Shown here piece after piece: positions 1-8,258 of a stretch of 64,000 nt of DNA (its first letter is position 1; every line of letters begins with the position of its first letter). The stretch is from Sagittula sp048553715. GTDB taxonomy: Bacteria > Pseudomonadota > Alphaproteobacteria > Rhodobacterales > Rhodobacteraceae. The notes under the pieces were generated by a model. It was given only the letters and a program-made list of their open reading frames with translations, ran no database searches and was not told where the DNA came from. The position numbers and the translations under genes are program-made. Where the stretch lies: assembly GCF_048553715.1 (NCBI RefSeq), contig NZ_JBLZNC010000004.1, positions 372,001-436,000 on the forward strand, written 5' to 3'.

Positions 1-1
1 C

Positions 2-394
2 GTGGTGCTACCGGACGGGCGTGCCGAGGTGCTCTGCGATCCCGCGCCCTATGCGCCGCGCAAGGACAAGCGCAAGGCCGCCCGCCTGTTGCGAGAGTTT
101 CACGCGCTGCGCGGTGATCCGAACGAAGGCGGGGCCACGCGCCACGGTATTGTCACAGCCTACCGGCAAGATGCGCTGGTCTGTGCGGCGCATCTGTTGG
201 AACACGGGGCAAGTCGGGGGCGCGACGTCGCCAAGGCCACCGGCATCACGCGCGCCACAACCGTTATGCGCGACAATCATTACGGCTGGTTCGACAAGGT
301 CGCGACCGGAGTCTATGCGTTGAATGACGCAGGCCGCGCGGGGCTGGTTCACTGGGCCGGCTCGTGGGAGGCAGAGCCCGCCGCAGCCGACTGA
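2..394 (+). CDS. DUF2161-family protein, C-terminal part (5' truncated by window edge)
   Basis: The frame is open from the first bases of the window, so this is the last 130 residues or so of a longer protein. The text resembles the C-terminal half of DUF2161 proteins (putative PD-(D/E)XK-type phosphodiesterases common in Rhodobacteraceae): a basic stretch, a GDPNEGG loop, TAYRQDALVCA, and a winged-helix-like tail with DNHYGWF and GVYAL. The nuclease core would lie upstream and cannot be checked here. Its last 46 bases overlap the 3' end of the convergent transporter gene. The family assignment comes from recalled sequence pattern; the substrate is unknown. Confidence 0.7.
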   Translation: MVLPDGRAEVLCDPAPYAPRKDKRKAARLLREFHALRGDPNEGGATRHGIVTAYRQDALVCAAHLLEHGASRGRDVAKATGITRATTVMRDNHYGWFDKVATGVYALNDAGRAGLVHWAGSWEAEPAAAD

Positions 395-1305
395 CGTTTG
401 GCCCGCGCGTTCAGCCGTTCGCGGTGCAAGGTATACAGCCCTGACGCCACGATGATCGCGCAGCCGACAAAGGTCCAGCCATCGGGCAGGTCTCCGAAGA
501 CGACAAAGCCGTAGAATGTGCTCCAGATGATCAGGGAATATTGCATTGGCGCCACGACGCTGGCTTGGGCAATATCAAGGGCGCGGATCACCAGAACCTC
601 ACCCAGACCGGCGGTCACCGCAAGTCCCACCGCTACGGCCCACAGCGTTGGTGAGTGCAGGTTCTGCCAGACAAAGGGCAGGGTGACCGACAGGATCAGC
701 GTCGCGGTGATCGAGGTATAGGCCACGGTGGTGGGCACGGAATCGAGCCCCGCCAGACTGCGCGACAGCACCTGTCGTGTCGAAAAGAACAGCGCGGCCA
801 CCACGATGAACAAAATGGCGGGGTGAAATACGCCCATGCCGGGACGGATCACCACCAGCATGCCGACAAAGCCGACCGCCACCGCTGCCCAACGGCGCGG
901 GCCAACGGGTTCGCGCAGCACGATTGCCCCCAGCAGGGTGACCAGGAACGGCGCGATAAAGGTCACCGCCGTCGCATCTGCCAGCGGCACATGGCGCACG
1001 GCTAGAACGAAAAACACCGCCGATCCGATGGCTGTCAGCCCGCGAGCGATCTGTAAAAACGGCAGGCGGGAGCGCAGGATATGCGGACCCTTGAGCGCGA
1101 GCAGGATGACAACGCCCACGAACAGCCCGAATTGGCGAAACCACACGACCTGCGCGGGGTGAAGGTGTTCGGCCAGCACTTTGGCCTGCACGTCACAGGC
1201 CGCAAAGGCAAAGAACCCCGCCGACATCAACATCAGCCCACGGATGTTGTCAGGTTCGGGAACGGGCTTGCCCTCTTGGATGGGTGTTGTGCGTAGGGTG
1301 GGCAT
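349..1305 (-). CDS. DMT-superfamily (EamA) transporter
   Basis: A 318-residue integral membrane protein with about ten hydrophobic segments in two EamA halves, the usual size and fold of drug/metabolite transporters. Recognisable pieces are FFAFAACDVQAK in the first helix, the conserved PLADATAV segment near the end of the first half, and MQYSLIIWSTFYGF in the second. It probably exports or imports a small metabolite across the inner membrane; the substrate cannot be read from sequence. The start chosen is the ATG at 1305; the open frame extends 15 codons further but that part reads as untranslated leader. It converges with and overlaps the DUF2161 gene. A 230-base divergent promoter region separates it from the next gene. 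Confidence 0.85.
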   Translation of the reverse strand: MPTLRTTPIQEGKPVPEPDNIRGLMLMSAGFFAFAACDVQAKVLAEHLHPAQVVWFRQFGLFVGVVILLALKGPHILRSRLPFLQIARGLTAIGSAVFFVLAVRHVPLADATAVTFIAPFLVTLLGAIVLREPVGPRRWAAVAVGFVGMLVVIRPGMGVFHPAILFIVVAALFFSTRQVLSRSLAGLDSVPTTVAYTSITATLILSVTLPFVWQNLHSPTLWAVAVGLAVTAGLGEVLVIRALDIAQASVVAPMQYSLIIWSTFYGFVVFGDLPDGWTFVGCAIIVASGLYTLHRERLNARAKRQSAAAGSASHEPAQ

Positions 1306-1535
1306 GGTCTGGCTTTCTGCTGAACGCGCAAAGCATAGGGGCGGACCCACACGCCATACAAGCGCAAAGCTGCCTTCGGCAGATAGATGACACGAGCACT
1401 CATTGCGGGGTGGTCCGGGGCGCGCGCGTATCTTTTGGGCAGGGTTGGCGGCTTTTCTTGAGGATAGACGTTATTTTTCTGACTTTCTGCGGCGGAAAGG
1501 CGCAGAGATCGCGTAACAGTACATGAACGGCACGC

Positions 1536-1898
1536 ATGACAGGAGCATTCGCGGTGCGCAAATTCTGGCAGGACGCCCCACTGTTGACGGCCGCCATGGT
1601 GGTGGCGCTGCTTGTGGCCGGGTTCTTTGCCGTCCAGTTGGTGCTCAATGCCATCTACTGGAACGACCCTCGCCATCAGGACATGGACATTGCCCCGTGG
1701 ATGACGCCGCGCTTTGTGGCCATGTCGTGGGGCGTGCCGGTGCCTGTTGTCCGATCCGCATTGGATCTGCCGCCGCCTGACGGCAAGCCGCAACCGCTGC
1801 AACGCATCGCGCAGGAACGCGGCATCGCTGTCGAAGACCTCGCACAGGATCTCGAAGCCGCCATCCTGCAGTACCGCGAGGGCCGTGGAGATGAGTGA
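1536..1898 (+). CDS. Conserved hypothetical single-pass membrane protein
   Basis: A 120-residue protein with one strongly hydrophobic segment at about residues 18-38, followed by a soluble domain with the motifs NAIYWNDPRHQD, WMTPRFVAMSW and a helical tail rich in Ala/Glu. I do not recognise a named family; it reads like a conserved Rhodobacterales membrane-anchored protein. Its stop codon overlaps the start of the DedA gene by eight bases (1891-1898), so the two are almost certainly co-transcribed and translationally coupled, which suggests a joint membrane-related role. The function is unknown. Confidence 0.65.
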   Translation: MTGAFAVRKFWQDAPLLTAAMVVALLVAGFFAVQLVLNAIYWNDPRHQDMDIAPWMTPRFVAMSWGVPVPVVRSALDLPPPDGKPQPLQRIAQERGIAVEDLAQDLEAAILQYREGRGDE

Positions 1899-2502
1899 TA
1901 CCGTCTTTACCCTTGTTTCCGAATACGGGCTGTGGATGGTCGGTGTGTCGGCGTATCTGTCCTGTCTTCTGGTGCCGATCCCTACGGCACTGGTGATGCT
2001 GGCAGCGGGGGCGTTTTCCGCCTCGGGGGATCTGGTGGTCTGGCAGGTCTGGCTGGTGGCGTGGCTTGCGGCGCTGGCGGGGGACAACACGGGCTATCAG
2101 ATCGGGCGCATGGGGGGCGTGCCGTTGATCCGCATGTTGGGCCTGCGCACTGGCAAGACCGAGCTGATCTCGCGCGGGGAGCAGGCCGTCGACCGCCACG
2201 GCGGCCTGGGCGTGTTCTTTTCCACCTGGCTGGTGGCGCCCCTGGGGCCTTGGGTCAATCTGATCGCAGGGGCGATGCGATTGCCGCGCGCCAAGTTCGC
2301 GGTCTGGGACACCGCAGGTGAGACGATCTGGGTCAGCTTTTACGTGGCACTTGGTTACCTGTTTGGTGGCCAGATTGACGTGGTGTCCGAAACCGTCAGT
2401 GACTGGGCTGGACTGGTCGCAGCCCTTGCAGTCGCGATTGGATTGTTCGCGCTCTTGGCGGCACGCCAGCGCCGCCGACGTCAGATGGCCAGCGCGTCGT
2501 AA
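1891..2502 (+). CDS. DedA-family (VTT domain) membrane protein
   Basis: A 203-residue polytopic protein of the DedA/SNARE-associated family. Features include the N-terminal re-entrant region with the PIPTALVMLAAGAF segment, the acidic GDNTGYQIGR motif after the second hydrophobic stretch, and the basic/glycine loop FSTWLVAPLGPWVNLIAG. DedA proteins act in inner-membrane homeostasis, and several are linked to undecaprenyl-phosphate or phospholipid flipping. The ATG at 1891 overlaps the upstream hypothetical gene and was preferred to the longer open frame beginning at 1714, because residues before it do not look like DedA. The 3' end overlaps the convergent ldh gene by 22 bases. Confidence 0.85.
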   Translation: MSDTVFTLVSEYGLWMVGVSAYLSCLLVPIPTALVMLAAGAFSASGDLVVWQVWLVAWLAALAGDNTGYQIGRMGGVPLIRMLGLRTGKTELISRGEQAVDRHGGLGVFFSTWLVAPLGPWVNLIAGAMRLPRAKFAVWDTAGETIWVSFYVALGYLFGGQIDVVSETVSDWAGLVAALAVAIGLFALLAARQRRRRQMASAS

Positions 2503-3410
2503 CTGTCGCGCAGCAGGCGGGCCGACGCCGCCAGATCATGGCGTTCCCCCTCGGACAGATCGGGCATCAATTCTGAGCTCACCCCTGCACGCCCAACCAC
2601 GCGCGGCAGCGAGCAGCACACCTGTGGGACGTCCAGCACATCGGACAGGGTGGAGACCGTCAGTACCGTTTGTTCGTCCTGCGCAATGGCGGCCACGATC
2701 CGCGCCAGACCGGCGCCGATCCCGTACCATGTCGCGCCCTTGCCTTCGATGATGGTGTAGGCCGCACGGCGCACGCCCGTATCGATGCGCTGGCGAAGGC
2801 TGTCGGTCAAAGGGGCGCGCATCTGGGCTGCAAAACTGTCCAGCCCGACAGAGCCCGCGCGGGCAGAGGACCAGCCAAGCACCTCGCTGTCGCCATGCTC
2901 GCCCAGCACATAGGCGTGAACAGACCGCGGCGCGATGCCCAGATGCTGCCCCAGCAGCCAGCGGAACCGCGCCGTATCAAGGATCGTGCCCGATCCGATC
3001 ACCCGTCCCGCGGGCAGACCCGACAGCTTTTGCGTGACCTGTGTCATAATGTCGACGGGGTTGGAGGCGACCAGCAGAATGGCATCGGGCGCATAGCGTA
3101 TGACGCGTGCCACGACATCCGCAAACACCTGCGCGTTGCGTGACAGCAGTTGCAATCGCGTCTCTCCGGGCTTTTGCGAAACCCCGCAGGCGAGGATGAC
3201 AACCGATGCACCTTCTAGGTCGGCGTATTCCCCTGCCATAATATGTGCGGGCGCGGCAAAGGGGACAGCGTGGGCGATGTCTTCGGCCTCGGCGCGGGCA
3301 CGGGCTGCGTCCAGATCGACCATCACAATGGACGAGGCCACACCTTGTTGCACACAGGAAAAGGCCGCTGCCGATCCCACCATGCCTGCTCCGACGATGC
3401 CAAGTTTCAT
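2481..3410 (-). CDS. ldh: L-lactate dehydrogenase (NAD-dependent)
   Basis: A 309-residue member of the LDH/MDH superfamily that interconverts pyruvate and L-lactate with NAD(H). The start begins directly with the Rossmann fingerprint KLGIVGAGMVGSAAAF. The specificity loop reads GVSQKPGETRLQLLSRN; Gln at the discriminating position, where malate dehydrogenases carry Arg, supports lactate rather than malate. The catalytic His lies in GEHGDSE, and the substrate-binding Arg lies in GSGTILDTARFR. The chosen ATG is at 3410; the frame stays open a further 65 codons but that stretch has no LDH-like sequence. It is divergent from groES and converges with dedA. Confidence 0.88.
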   Translation of the reverse strand: MKLGIVGAGMVGSAAAFSCVQQGVASSIVMVDLDAARARAEAEDIAHAVPFAAPAHIMAGEYADLEGASVVILACGVSQKPGETRLQLLSRNAQVFADVVARVIRYAPDAILLVASNPVDIMTQVTQKLSGLPAGRVIGSGTILDTARFRWLLGQHLGIAPRSVHAYVLGEHGDSEVLGWSSARAGSVGLDSFAAQMRAPLTDSLRQRIDTGVRRAAYTIIEGKGATWYGIGAGLARIVAAIAQDEQTVLTVSTLSDVLDVPQVCCSLPRVVGRAGVSSELMPDLSEGERHDLAASARLLRDSYDALAI

Positions 3411-3598
3411 AACCGCCCCCGATTGCTGTCTCGCTTTGGCAAGATAGCGCATCCGGCGGTCGCGCGCGCCTGTTTTCGACGCATGGGCGGGCGAGACGGG
3501 GTGAGAAGCTGAGCGGTGGCTCAAATTCCGGCAGGGGCACCTTAGGTTCAAGGCCAGGCAGCGCTGTCCGAAAGTGTAGAAAATTTCACGCGCCCGTG

Positions 3599-3627
3599 TT
3601 GACACGACTCGCTGCGCTCCTTACCTC
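3599..3627 (+). promoter_or_regulatory. Probable groESL promoter
   Basis: TTGACA at 3599-3604 is followed after 17 bases by TACCTC at 3622-3627, just upstream of the CIRCE operator. The -35 box is a consensus match; the -10 box is weak. The position fits a vegetative promoter whose start site lies in or next to the operator. No convincing sigma-32 box was seen. Confidence 0.45.
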
Positions 3628-3635
3628 CCTTGCCG

Positions 3636-3662
3636 TTAGCACTCTCTGCGGATGAGTGCTAA
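3636..3662 (+). promoter_or_regulatory. CIRCE operator (HrcA-binding site)
   Basis: The inverted repeat TTAGCACTC-N9-GAGTGCTAA is a perfect match to the CIRCE consensus. It sits 57 bases upstream of the groES start. In alphaproteobacteria the HrcA repressor binds this element and releases it when GroEL is titrated by unfolded protein. No hrcA gene is in the window. Confidence 0.96.
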
Positions 3663-3719
3663 CGGCTCGCTCGATGACGAGGGGCCAGAGTTGTAACTTT
3701 GAGTCAGGAGACCTCAGAG

Positions 3720-4007
3720 ATGGCATTCAAACCGCTTCATGACCGCGTTTTGGTTCGTCGCACAGAATCGGACGAAAAGACCTCCGGCGGGCTGATCATC
3801 CCCGACAGCGCCAAAGAAAAGCCGGCGGAAGGCGTGGTTGTCGCGTGTGGCGAAGGCGCACGTAAAGACAGCGGCGAACTGATCGCAATGGCTGTGAGCG
3901 AAGGCGACAAAGTCCTCTTCGGCAAGTGGTCCGGCACCGAAGTCACCGTCGAAGGTGAAGAGCTGCTGATCATGAAGGAAAGCGACATCCTCGGCATCAT
4001 CAGCTGA
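3720..4007 (+). CDS. groES: Co-chaperonin GroES
   Basis: A 95-residue 10-kDa chaperonin. It begins FKPLHDRVLVRR, contains the mobile loop with the EKTSGGLIIPDSAKEKPAEG motif, and ends with the usual GEELLIMKESDILGI strand. It caps the GroEL folding chamber in the cytosol. The ATG at 3720 follows a CAGGAG ribosome-binding site; seven codons of open frame before it are leader. It is the first gene of the CIRCE-controlled groESL operon; 89 bases containing a short palindrome separate it from groEL. Confidence 0.97.
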   Translation: MAFKPLHDRVLVRRTESDEKTSGGLIIPDSAKEKPAEGVVVACGEGARKDSGELIAMAVSEGDKVLFGKWSGTEVTVEGEELLIMKESDILGIIS

Positions 4008-4013
4008 GGGCAC

Positions 4014-4032
4014 GGTGGGTTGTAAACCCACC
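4014..4032 (+). repeat. Palindromic REP-like element between groES and groEL
   Basis: GGTGGGTT at 4014-4021 and AACCCACC at 4025-4032 form a perfect 8-bp inverted repeat around GTA. Read on the minus strand with flanks, it gives TAGGGTGGGTT-TAC-AACCCACC, like the GTAGGGTGGG-type intergenic palindromes found in many bacterial genomes. It lies inside the groESL transcript and lacks a T-run, so it is more likely an RNA stem or repeat than a terminator. Confidence 0.6.
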
Positions 4033-4096
4033 CTACGTCCAGCGGCCTTACCGGCCCATTCCTGATAGACCCAAACAACAGTTTTAGGAGACTACA

Positions 4097-5740
4097 ATGT
4101 CTGCAAAAGACGTGAAGTTCGATACCGACGCCCGCAACAAGATGCTCAAAGGCGTGAACATCCTCGCCGACGCGGTGAAGGTGACCCTCGGCCCCAAAGG
4201 CCGTAACGTTGTGCTCGACAAATCCTTTGGCGCACCGCGCATCACCAAGGACGGCGTGTCCGTGGCGAAGGAAATCGAACTGGAAGACAAGTTCGAGAAC
4301 ATGGGCGCACAGATGGTGAAGGAAGTTGCTTCCCGCACCAACGACGAAGCGGGCGACGGCACCACCACCGCGACCGTTCTGGCCCAAGCCATCGTCAAGG
4401 AAGGCCTGAAGGCCGTTGCCGCGGGCATGAACCCGATGGACCTGAAACGCGGCATCGATCTGGCGACCACCAAAGTCGTCGAAGCGATCAAGGCAGCAGC
4501 ACGTCCCGTGAACGACTCCGCTGAAGTCGCTCAGGTTGGCACCATCTCCGCCAACGGCGAAGCTGAAATCGGTCGTCAGATCGCGGACGCGATGCAGAAG
4601 GTCGGCAACGAGGGTGTGATCACCGTCGAAGAGAACAAAGGCCTCGAAACCGAGACCACCGTTGTGGAAGGCATGCAGTTCGATCGCGGCTACCTGTCGC
4701 CCTACTTCGTGACCAACCCCGACAAGATGATTGCAGAGCTCGACGACTGCATGATCCTGCTGCACGAGAAGAAACTGTCCTCGCTGCAGCCGCTGGTTCC
4801 GCTGCTCGAGCAGGTGATCCAGTCGCAAAAGCCGCTGCTGATCATCGCAGAAGACGTCGAAGGCGAAGCGCTGGCGACCCTCGTGGTCAACAAGCTGCGT
4901 GGCGGCCTGAAGATCGCAGCCGTCAAAGCACCGGGCTTCGGTGACCGTCGCAAGGCCATGCTGCAGGACATCGCGATCCTGACCGGCGGCCAGGTGATCT
5001 CTGAAGATCTGGGCATGAAGCTCGAGAACGTCACTATGGACATGCTGGGCACGGCGAAAACCGTGAACATCTCCAAGGACGAGACCACCATCGTGGACGG
5101 TCACGGCGAGAAGGCAGAGATCGAGGCACGTGTTGCTCAGATCCGCACCCAGATCGAAGAGACCACCTCGGACTACGACCGTGAGAAGCTGCAGGAACGT
5201 GTTGCCAAGCTGGCAGGCGGTGTTGCTGTGATCCGCGTCGGCGGCATGACCGAAGTCGAAGTGAAAGAGCGCAAGGACCGTGTGGACGATGCTCTGAACG
5301 CGACCCGCGCAGCCGTGCAGGAAGGCATCGTCGTTGGCGGTGGTGTTGCTCTGGTTCAGGCAGGCAAGTCTCTGGAAGGCGTCGAAGGTGCCAACGCGGA
5401 CCAGAACCGCGGCATCGCGATCATCCGCGCCGCTCTCGAAGCACCGCTGCGCCAGATCGCGCAGAACGCCGGTGTGGACGGCTCTGTTGTGGCAGGCAAG
5501 GTGCGTGAATCCACCGACCTGAAGTTTGGCTACAATGCTCAGACCGACGAATATGGCGACATGTTCTCCTTCGGCGTGATCGACCCGGCCAAAGTGACCC
5601 GTACCGCTCTGGAAGACGCGGCATCGGTTGCTGGTCTGCTGATCACTACCGAAGCGATGGTGGCCGACAAGCCCGCCAAAGAAGGCGCGCCCGCAGGTGG
5701 CGGCATGCCCGACATGGGCGGCATGGGCGGCATGATGTAA
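4097..5740 (+). CDS. groEL: Chaperonin GroEL (60 kDa)
   Basis: A 547-residue chaperonin of full family length. Visible hallmarks are AKDVKFDTDARNKMLKGVN at the N terminus, the ATP-binding GPKGRNV and DGTTTATVL motifs, the apical-domain EDVEGEALATLVVNKLRG segment, and the C-terminal tail of GGM repeats (GGMPDMGGMGGMM). It forms the double-ring ATP-driven folding chamber with GroES. A GGAG ribosome-binding site precedes the ATG. Transcription is expected from the CIRCE-regulated groES promoter, and a strong intrinsic terminator follows at 5779. Codon choice is markedly more biased than in neighbouring genes, as expected for a highly expressed gene. Confidence 0.98.
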   Translation: MSAKDVKFDTDARNKMLKGVNILADAVKVTLGPKGRNVVLDKSFGAPRITKDGVSVAKEIELEDKFENMGAQMVKEVASRTNDEAGDGTTTATVLAQAIVKEGLKAVAAGMNPMDLKRGIDLATTKVVEAIKAAARPVNDSAEVAQVGTISANGEAEIGRQIADAMQKVGNEGVITVEENKGLETETTVVEGMQFDRGYLSPYFVTNPDKMIAELDDCMILLHEKKLSSLQPLVPLLEQVIQSQKPLLIIAEDVEGEALATLVVNKLRGGLKIAAVKAPGFGDRRKAMLQDIAILTGGQVISEDLGMKLENVTMDMLGTAKTVNISKDETTIVDGHGEKAEIEARVAQIRTQIEETTSDYDREKLQERVAKLAGGVAVIRVGGMTEVEVKERKDRVDDALNATRAAVQEGIVVGGGVALVQAGKSLEGVEGANADQNRGIAIIRAALEAPLRQIAQNAGVDGSVVAGKVRESTDLKFGYNAQTDEYGDMFSFGVIDPAKVTRTALEDAASVAGLLITTEAMVADKPAKEGAPAGGGMPDMGGMGGMM

Positions 5741-5778
5741 TCTGCCCCCTGTTTGGGAAATATGTCCTTCGGGAGAGA

Positions 5779-5812
5779 CAAAGGCGCCCTCGGGCGCCTT
5801 TGTTGCGTTTTG
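5779..5812 (+). terminator. Intrinsic terminator of groESL
   Basis: CAAAGGCGCC (5779-5788) and GGCGCCTTTG (5793-5802) form a perfect 10-bp stem with a CTCG loop, followed by a T-rich tail. It lies 38 bases after the groEL stop. Confidence 0.88.
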
Positions 5813-5891
5813 GCGATGCTGTGACGCATCGAATTGTTATCGTCGTTCGGTGCAGATTGCATTACGCTACGGCAAGAATGGGGCGGAGAAG

Positions 5892-6182
5892 ATGAGCAGA
5901 CGCGACAGGCGCAAAGCGATGGAATTGCGATTACCGGATGATCTGCGCCTGAGATTGGTTGCGACCACCGACCAGCATCTGCCGCTGGCCTATCTGGCGC
6001 GTCAGGCTTTGCGGCAGGCGTTTGAACGGGGACATGGCTGGGAGACAGCGATACAGCCCGGTGATTCACGCCCCATCCTGTTGCAACTGACGACCGAGGA
6101 ACAGGCCCAGCTGGCCAGATGGGCCGATCAGGCGGACAGTCAGGAGGTCGCGATCCTGTCGCTGATCGCGACCGTCGTTTAA
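5892..6182 (+). CDS. Small hypothetical protein
   Basis: A 96-residue soluble protein starting MSRRDRRKAMELRLPDDLRL, preceded by a GGAG-type ribosome-binding site. The first 45 residues, a strand-like MELRLPDD followed by a helical YLARQALRQAFERG, have the look of a ribbon-helix-helix or MobC-like fold. No diagnostic motif confirms this. The second half (LLQLTTEEQAQLARWADQADSQEVAILSLIATVV) is amphipathic helical. It lies alone between the groEL terminator and rnhB. The function is unknown; I would treat DNA binding only as a possibility. Confidence 0.5.
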   Translation: MSRRDRRKAMELRLPDDLRLRLVATTDQHLPLAYLARQALRQAFERGHGWETAIQPGDSRPILLQLTTEEQAQLARWADQADSQEVAILSLIATVV

Positions 6183-6334
6183 GGCAAATCTAAGGCAGCC
6201 TTGTGTGGCTTTCAGGGGATAACCCTGTGGGAAAGCCGGAACTGTGGTGCGGCTGCATAGGTGGCGCTGTGGGTAACTTTTGCGGCTTCCTGCGTGGCTT
6301 GTTGGCCGATGTGGAATCAGTGTCTATCCACCGC

Positions 6335-6934
6335 ATGGATATGGCTCTGGAAGAGGCTTTGTGGGCGCAGGACTTGCCCCGTGTGGCAGGCGTGGATGAA
6401 GTGGGCCGTGGCCCGCTTGCCGGTCCTGTGGTGGCCGCTGCCGTGGTGCTGAACCGCGAATCAATCCCCGAGGGGTTAAACGATTCGAAAAAGCTCAGCG
6501 CCAAGCGGCGGGCCTTTCTCGCGCCGCTGCTGTGGCAATCTGCCGAGGTCTCGATCGGGGTCGCCACGGTGGAGGAGATTGACCAGATCAATATCCTGCA
6601 GGCCAGCCTGTTGGCCATGCGACGCGCCGTAGAAGGGCTGCAAAGCGCCCCGTCGCATGTGCTGGTGGACGGCAACCGGATCCCCCCCGGATTGCCCTGC
6701 GATGCGACCGCTGTTGTGGGGGGCGATGGCAAATCGGCCTCCATCGCGGCGGCGTCAATTGTGGCAAAAATCTGGCGCGATGATGTCATGAAGGAGGCCG
6801 CGACACAGTGGCCGGGTTATGGTTGGGAAACAAACGCCGGGTACCCGACGAAGTGTCACAAATCTGCCCTCCGAAATCTTGGGGTGACCCCTTTCCATAG
6901 ACGATCCTTCAAACCGGTACGCGATATCTTGTGA
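6335..6934 (+). CDS. rnhB: Ribonuclease HII
   Basis: A type 2 RNase H of 199 residues that cleaves RNA in RNA-DNA hybrids and at single embedded ribonucleotides. The four acidic metal ligands sit in recognisable motifs: GVDEVGRGPLAGPV (Asp-Glu pair), LVDGN (Asp) and GDGKSASIAAASIVAK (Asp). The family motifs LNDSKKLS and NAGYPTKCH are also present. The start is uncertain: the ATG at 6335 gives a normal-length protein, but no good ribosome-binding site precedes it, and the open frame runs back to 6203. A second ATG at 6341 is equally possible. rnhB is followed by ccrM on the same strand. Confidence 0.92.
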   Translation: MDMALEEALWAQDLPRVAGVDEVGRGPLAGPVVAAAVVLNRESIPEGLNDSKKLSAKRRAFLAPLLWQSAEVSIGVATVEEIDQINILQASLLAMRRAVEGLQSAPSHVLVDGNRIPPGLPCDATAVVGGDGKSASIAAASIVAKIWRDDVMKEAATQWPGYGWETNAGYPTKCHKSALRNLGVTPFHRRSFKPVRDIL

Positions 6935-6971
6935 CAAGTTTAAATCGCAAGGCCGTGATAACTTTAAATAA

Positions 6972-7001
6972 TTGACCCTGAATCATTTTCGAATCAGATT
7001 C
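6972..7001 (+). promoter_or_regulatory. ccrM promoter region with three GANTC sites
   Basis: A TTGACC box (6972-6977) is followed by three GANTC methylation sites, GAATC at 6980-6984, GAATC at 6991-6995 and GATTC at 6997-7001, within 22 bases. They lie about 50 bases upstream of the methyltransferase that recognises this sequence. In Caulobacter, GANTC sites in the ccrM leader tie its transcription to methylation state. A matching -10 box about 17 bases after TTGACC is poor, so exact promoter placement is uncertain. Confidence 0.6.
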
Positions 7002-7048
7002 GATGCCAACGAACGAGCGTGAAAACACGCCGGGGACTGAGGCAGAGA

Positions 7049-8149
7049 ATGACAACCATGACACGAGCGAAGAGCGCCCCCGCGCTCCCGATCAATACAA
7101 TTATGTCCGGCGACTGTATCGAAGTAATGAACAGTCTGCCCGAGGCATCCGTCGACCTGATTTTCGCGGATCCGCCATATAATTTGCAGCTGAAGGGCGA
7201 TCTGCATCGCCCCGACAATTCCAAGGTCGATGCCGTCGATGATCATTGGGACCAATTCAACAGTTTTGCCGCGTACGACAGCTTTACCCGAGACTGGCTG
7301 AAAGCGGCGCGCCGGTTGCTCAAGCCTGACGGGGCTATTTGGGTAATCGGCTCTTATCACAACATTTTTCGGGTCGGTGCCGCGCTACAGGACGCAGGCT
7401 ACTGGATCTTGAACGATGTTGTTTGGCGCAAATCGAACCCGATGCCGAACTTCCGTGGCAAGCGGTTTACCAACGCCCATGAAACGATGATCTGGGCGTC
7501 GAAGTCCGAAGGCGCGAAATACACCTTTAACTACGAGGCGCTCAAATCCCTGAACGAGGGCGTGCAGATGCGCTCTGACTGGGTTTTGCCGATCTGCAAC
7601 GGCAACGAGCGGTTGAAGGATGAAAACGGCGACAAGGCGCATCCGACACAAAAACCGCAAAGCCTGCTTCACCGCGTGATTGTAGGGGCCACAAACCCCG
7701 GTGATGTGGTGCTCGACCCGTTTTTTGGCACGGGTACCACAGGTGCCGTCGCCAAAATGCTGGGACGTGATTTCATCGGTATCGAGCGTGAGGAAGCCTA
7801 CCGCAAGGTGGCTCAGAAGCGGATCGCAGACATTCGTCCGTTTGATAGCTCTGCACTGCAAGTGAGCCAATCGAAGCGTGCCGAACCGCGTGTCCCGTTT
7901 GGTCAACTGGTCGAACGTGGCATGCTGCGTCCGGGTGAAATGTTGATGAACGCCCGTGGCCAGCAAGCCAAAGTGCGCGCCGATGGCACCCTTGTTGGTG
8001 ACGGCGTAACCGGCTCGATCCACCAGGTTGGTGCCAAGCTTGAGGGCGCGCCATCCTGCAACGGCTGGACCTACTGGCATTTCCAGCGCGAAGGGAAAAC
8101 GGTCCCGATCGACGTGCTGCGCCAACAGGTTCGCGCGGATATGCAGTAA
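7049..8149 (+). CDS. ccrM: CcrM-type DNA adenine-N6 methyltransferase (GANTC)
   Basis: A 366-residue beta-class solitary methyltransferase. The catalytic DPPYNLQLKGDLHRPD motif is at residues 41-56, and the S-adenosylmethionine motif DPFFGTGTTG is at about residues 222-231, after the catalytic motif as in the beta class. The last 80 or so residues (GMLRPGEML through HQVGAKLEGAPSCNGWTYWHF) form the RAMA-type C-terminal domain typical of CcrM. It methylates adenine in GANTC and marks chromosome replication state in alphaproteobacterial cell-cycle control. No restriction partner is adjacent. I chose the ATG at 7049; codons 7019-7048 look like leader, and a second ATG exists at 7058. Confidence 0.94.
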   Translation: MTTMTRAKSAPALPINTIMSGDCIEVMNSLPEASVDLIFADPPYNLQLKGDLHRPDNSKVDAVDDHWDQFNSFAAYDSFTRDWLKAARRLLKPDGAIWVIGSYHNIFRVGAALQDAGYWILNDVVWRKSNPMPNFRGKRFTNAHETMIWASKSEGAKYTFNYEALKSLNEGVQMRSDWVLPICNGNERLKDENGDKAHPTQKPQSLLHRVIVGATNPGDVVLDPFFGTGTTGAVAKMLGRDFIGIEREEAYRKVAQKRIADIRPFDSSALQVSQSKRAEPRVPFGQLVERGMLRPGEMLMNARGQQAKVRADGTLVGDGVTGSIHQVGAKLEGAPSCNGWTYWHFQREGKTVPIDVLRQQVRADMQ

Positions 8150-8229
8150 CCGGATAGTCTTAAGACTTTCACAACAACAGACACCGCCGGTGCCCTGAGC
8201 CGTTTGACGTGCTCGGGCACCACACCTCA

Positions 8230-8258
8230 CCCCGTCTGCCTGGCAGACGGGGCTTTTT
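8230..8258 (+). terminator. Terminator after ccrM
   Basis: CCCCGTCTG and CAGACGGGG pair around a short loop (8230-8252), followed by CTTTTT. A second hairpin lies just before it at 8190-8220 (GTGCCC-bulge-GAGC pairing with GCTCGGGCAC). The ccrM transcript therefore ends in two stacked stems. Confidence 0.85.

Noticed and set aside
3737..5104. Long minus-strand open frame antisense to groES-groEL
   Set aside because: Its product is His/Asp-rich low-complexity text mirroring groEL codon bias; no ribosome-binding site or family similarity.
6935..7048. CtrA-binding site upstream of ccrM
   Set aside because: TTAA tetranucleotides are present, but none are spaced as TTAA-N7-TTAA; only the GANTC cluster is supported.
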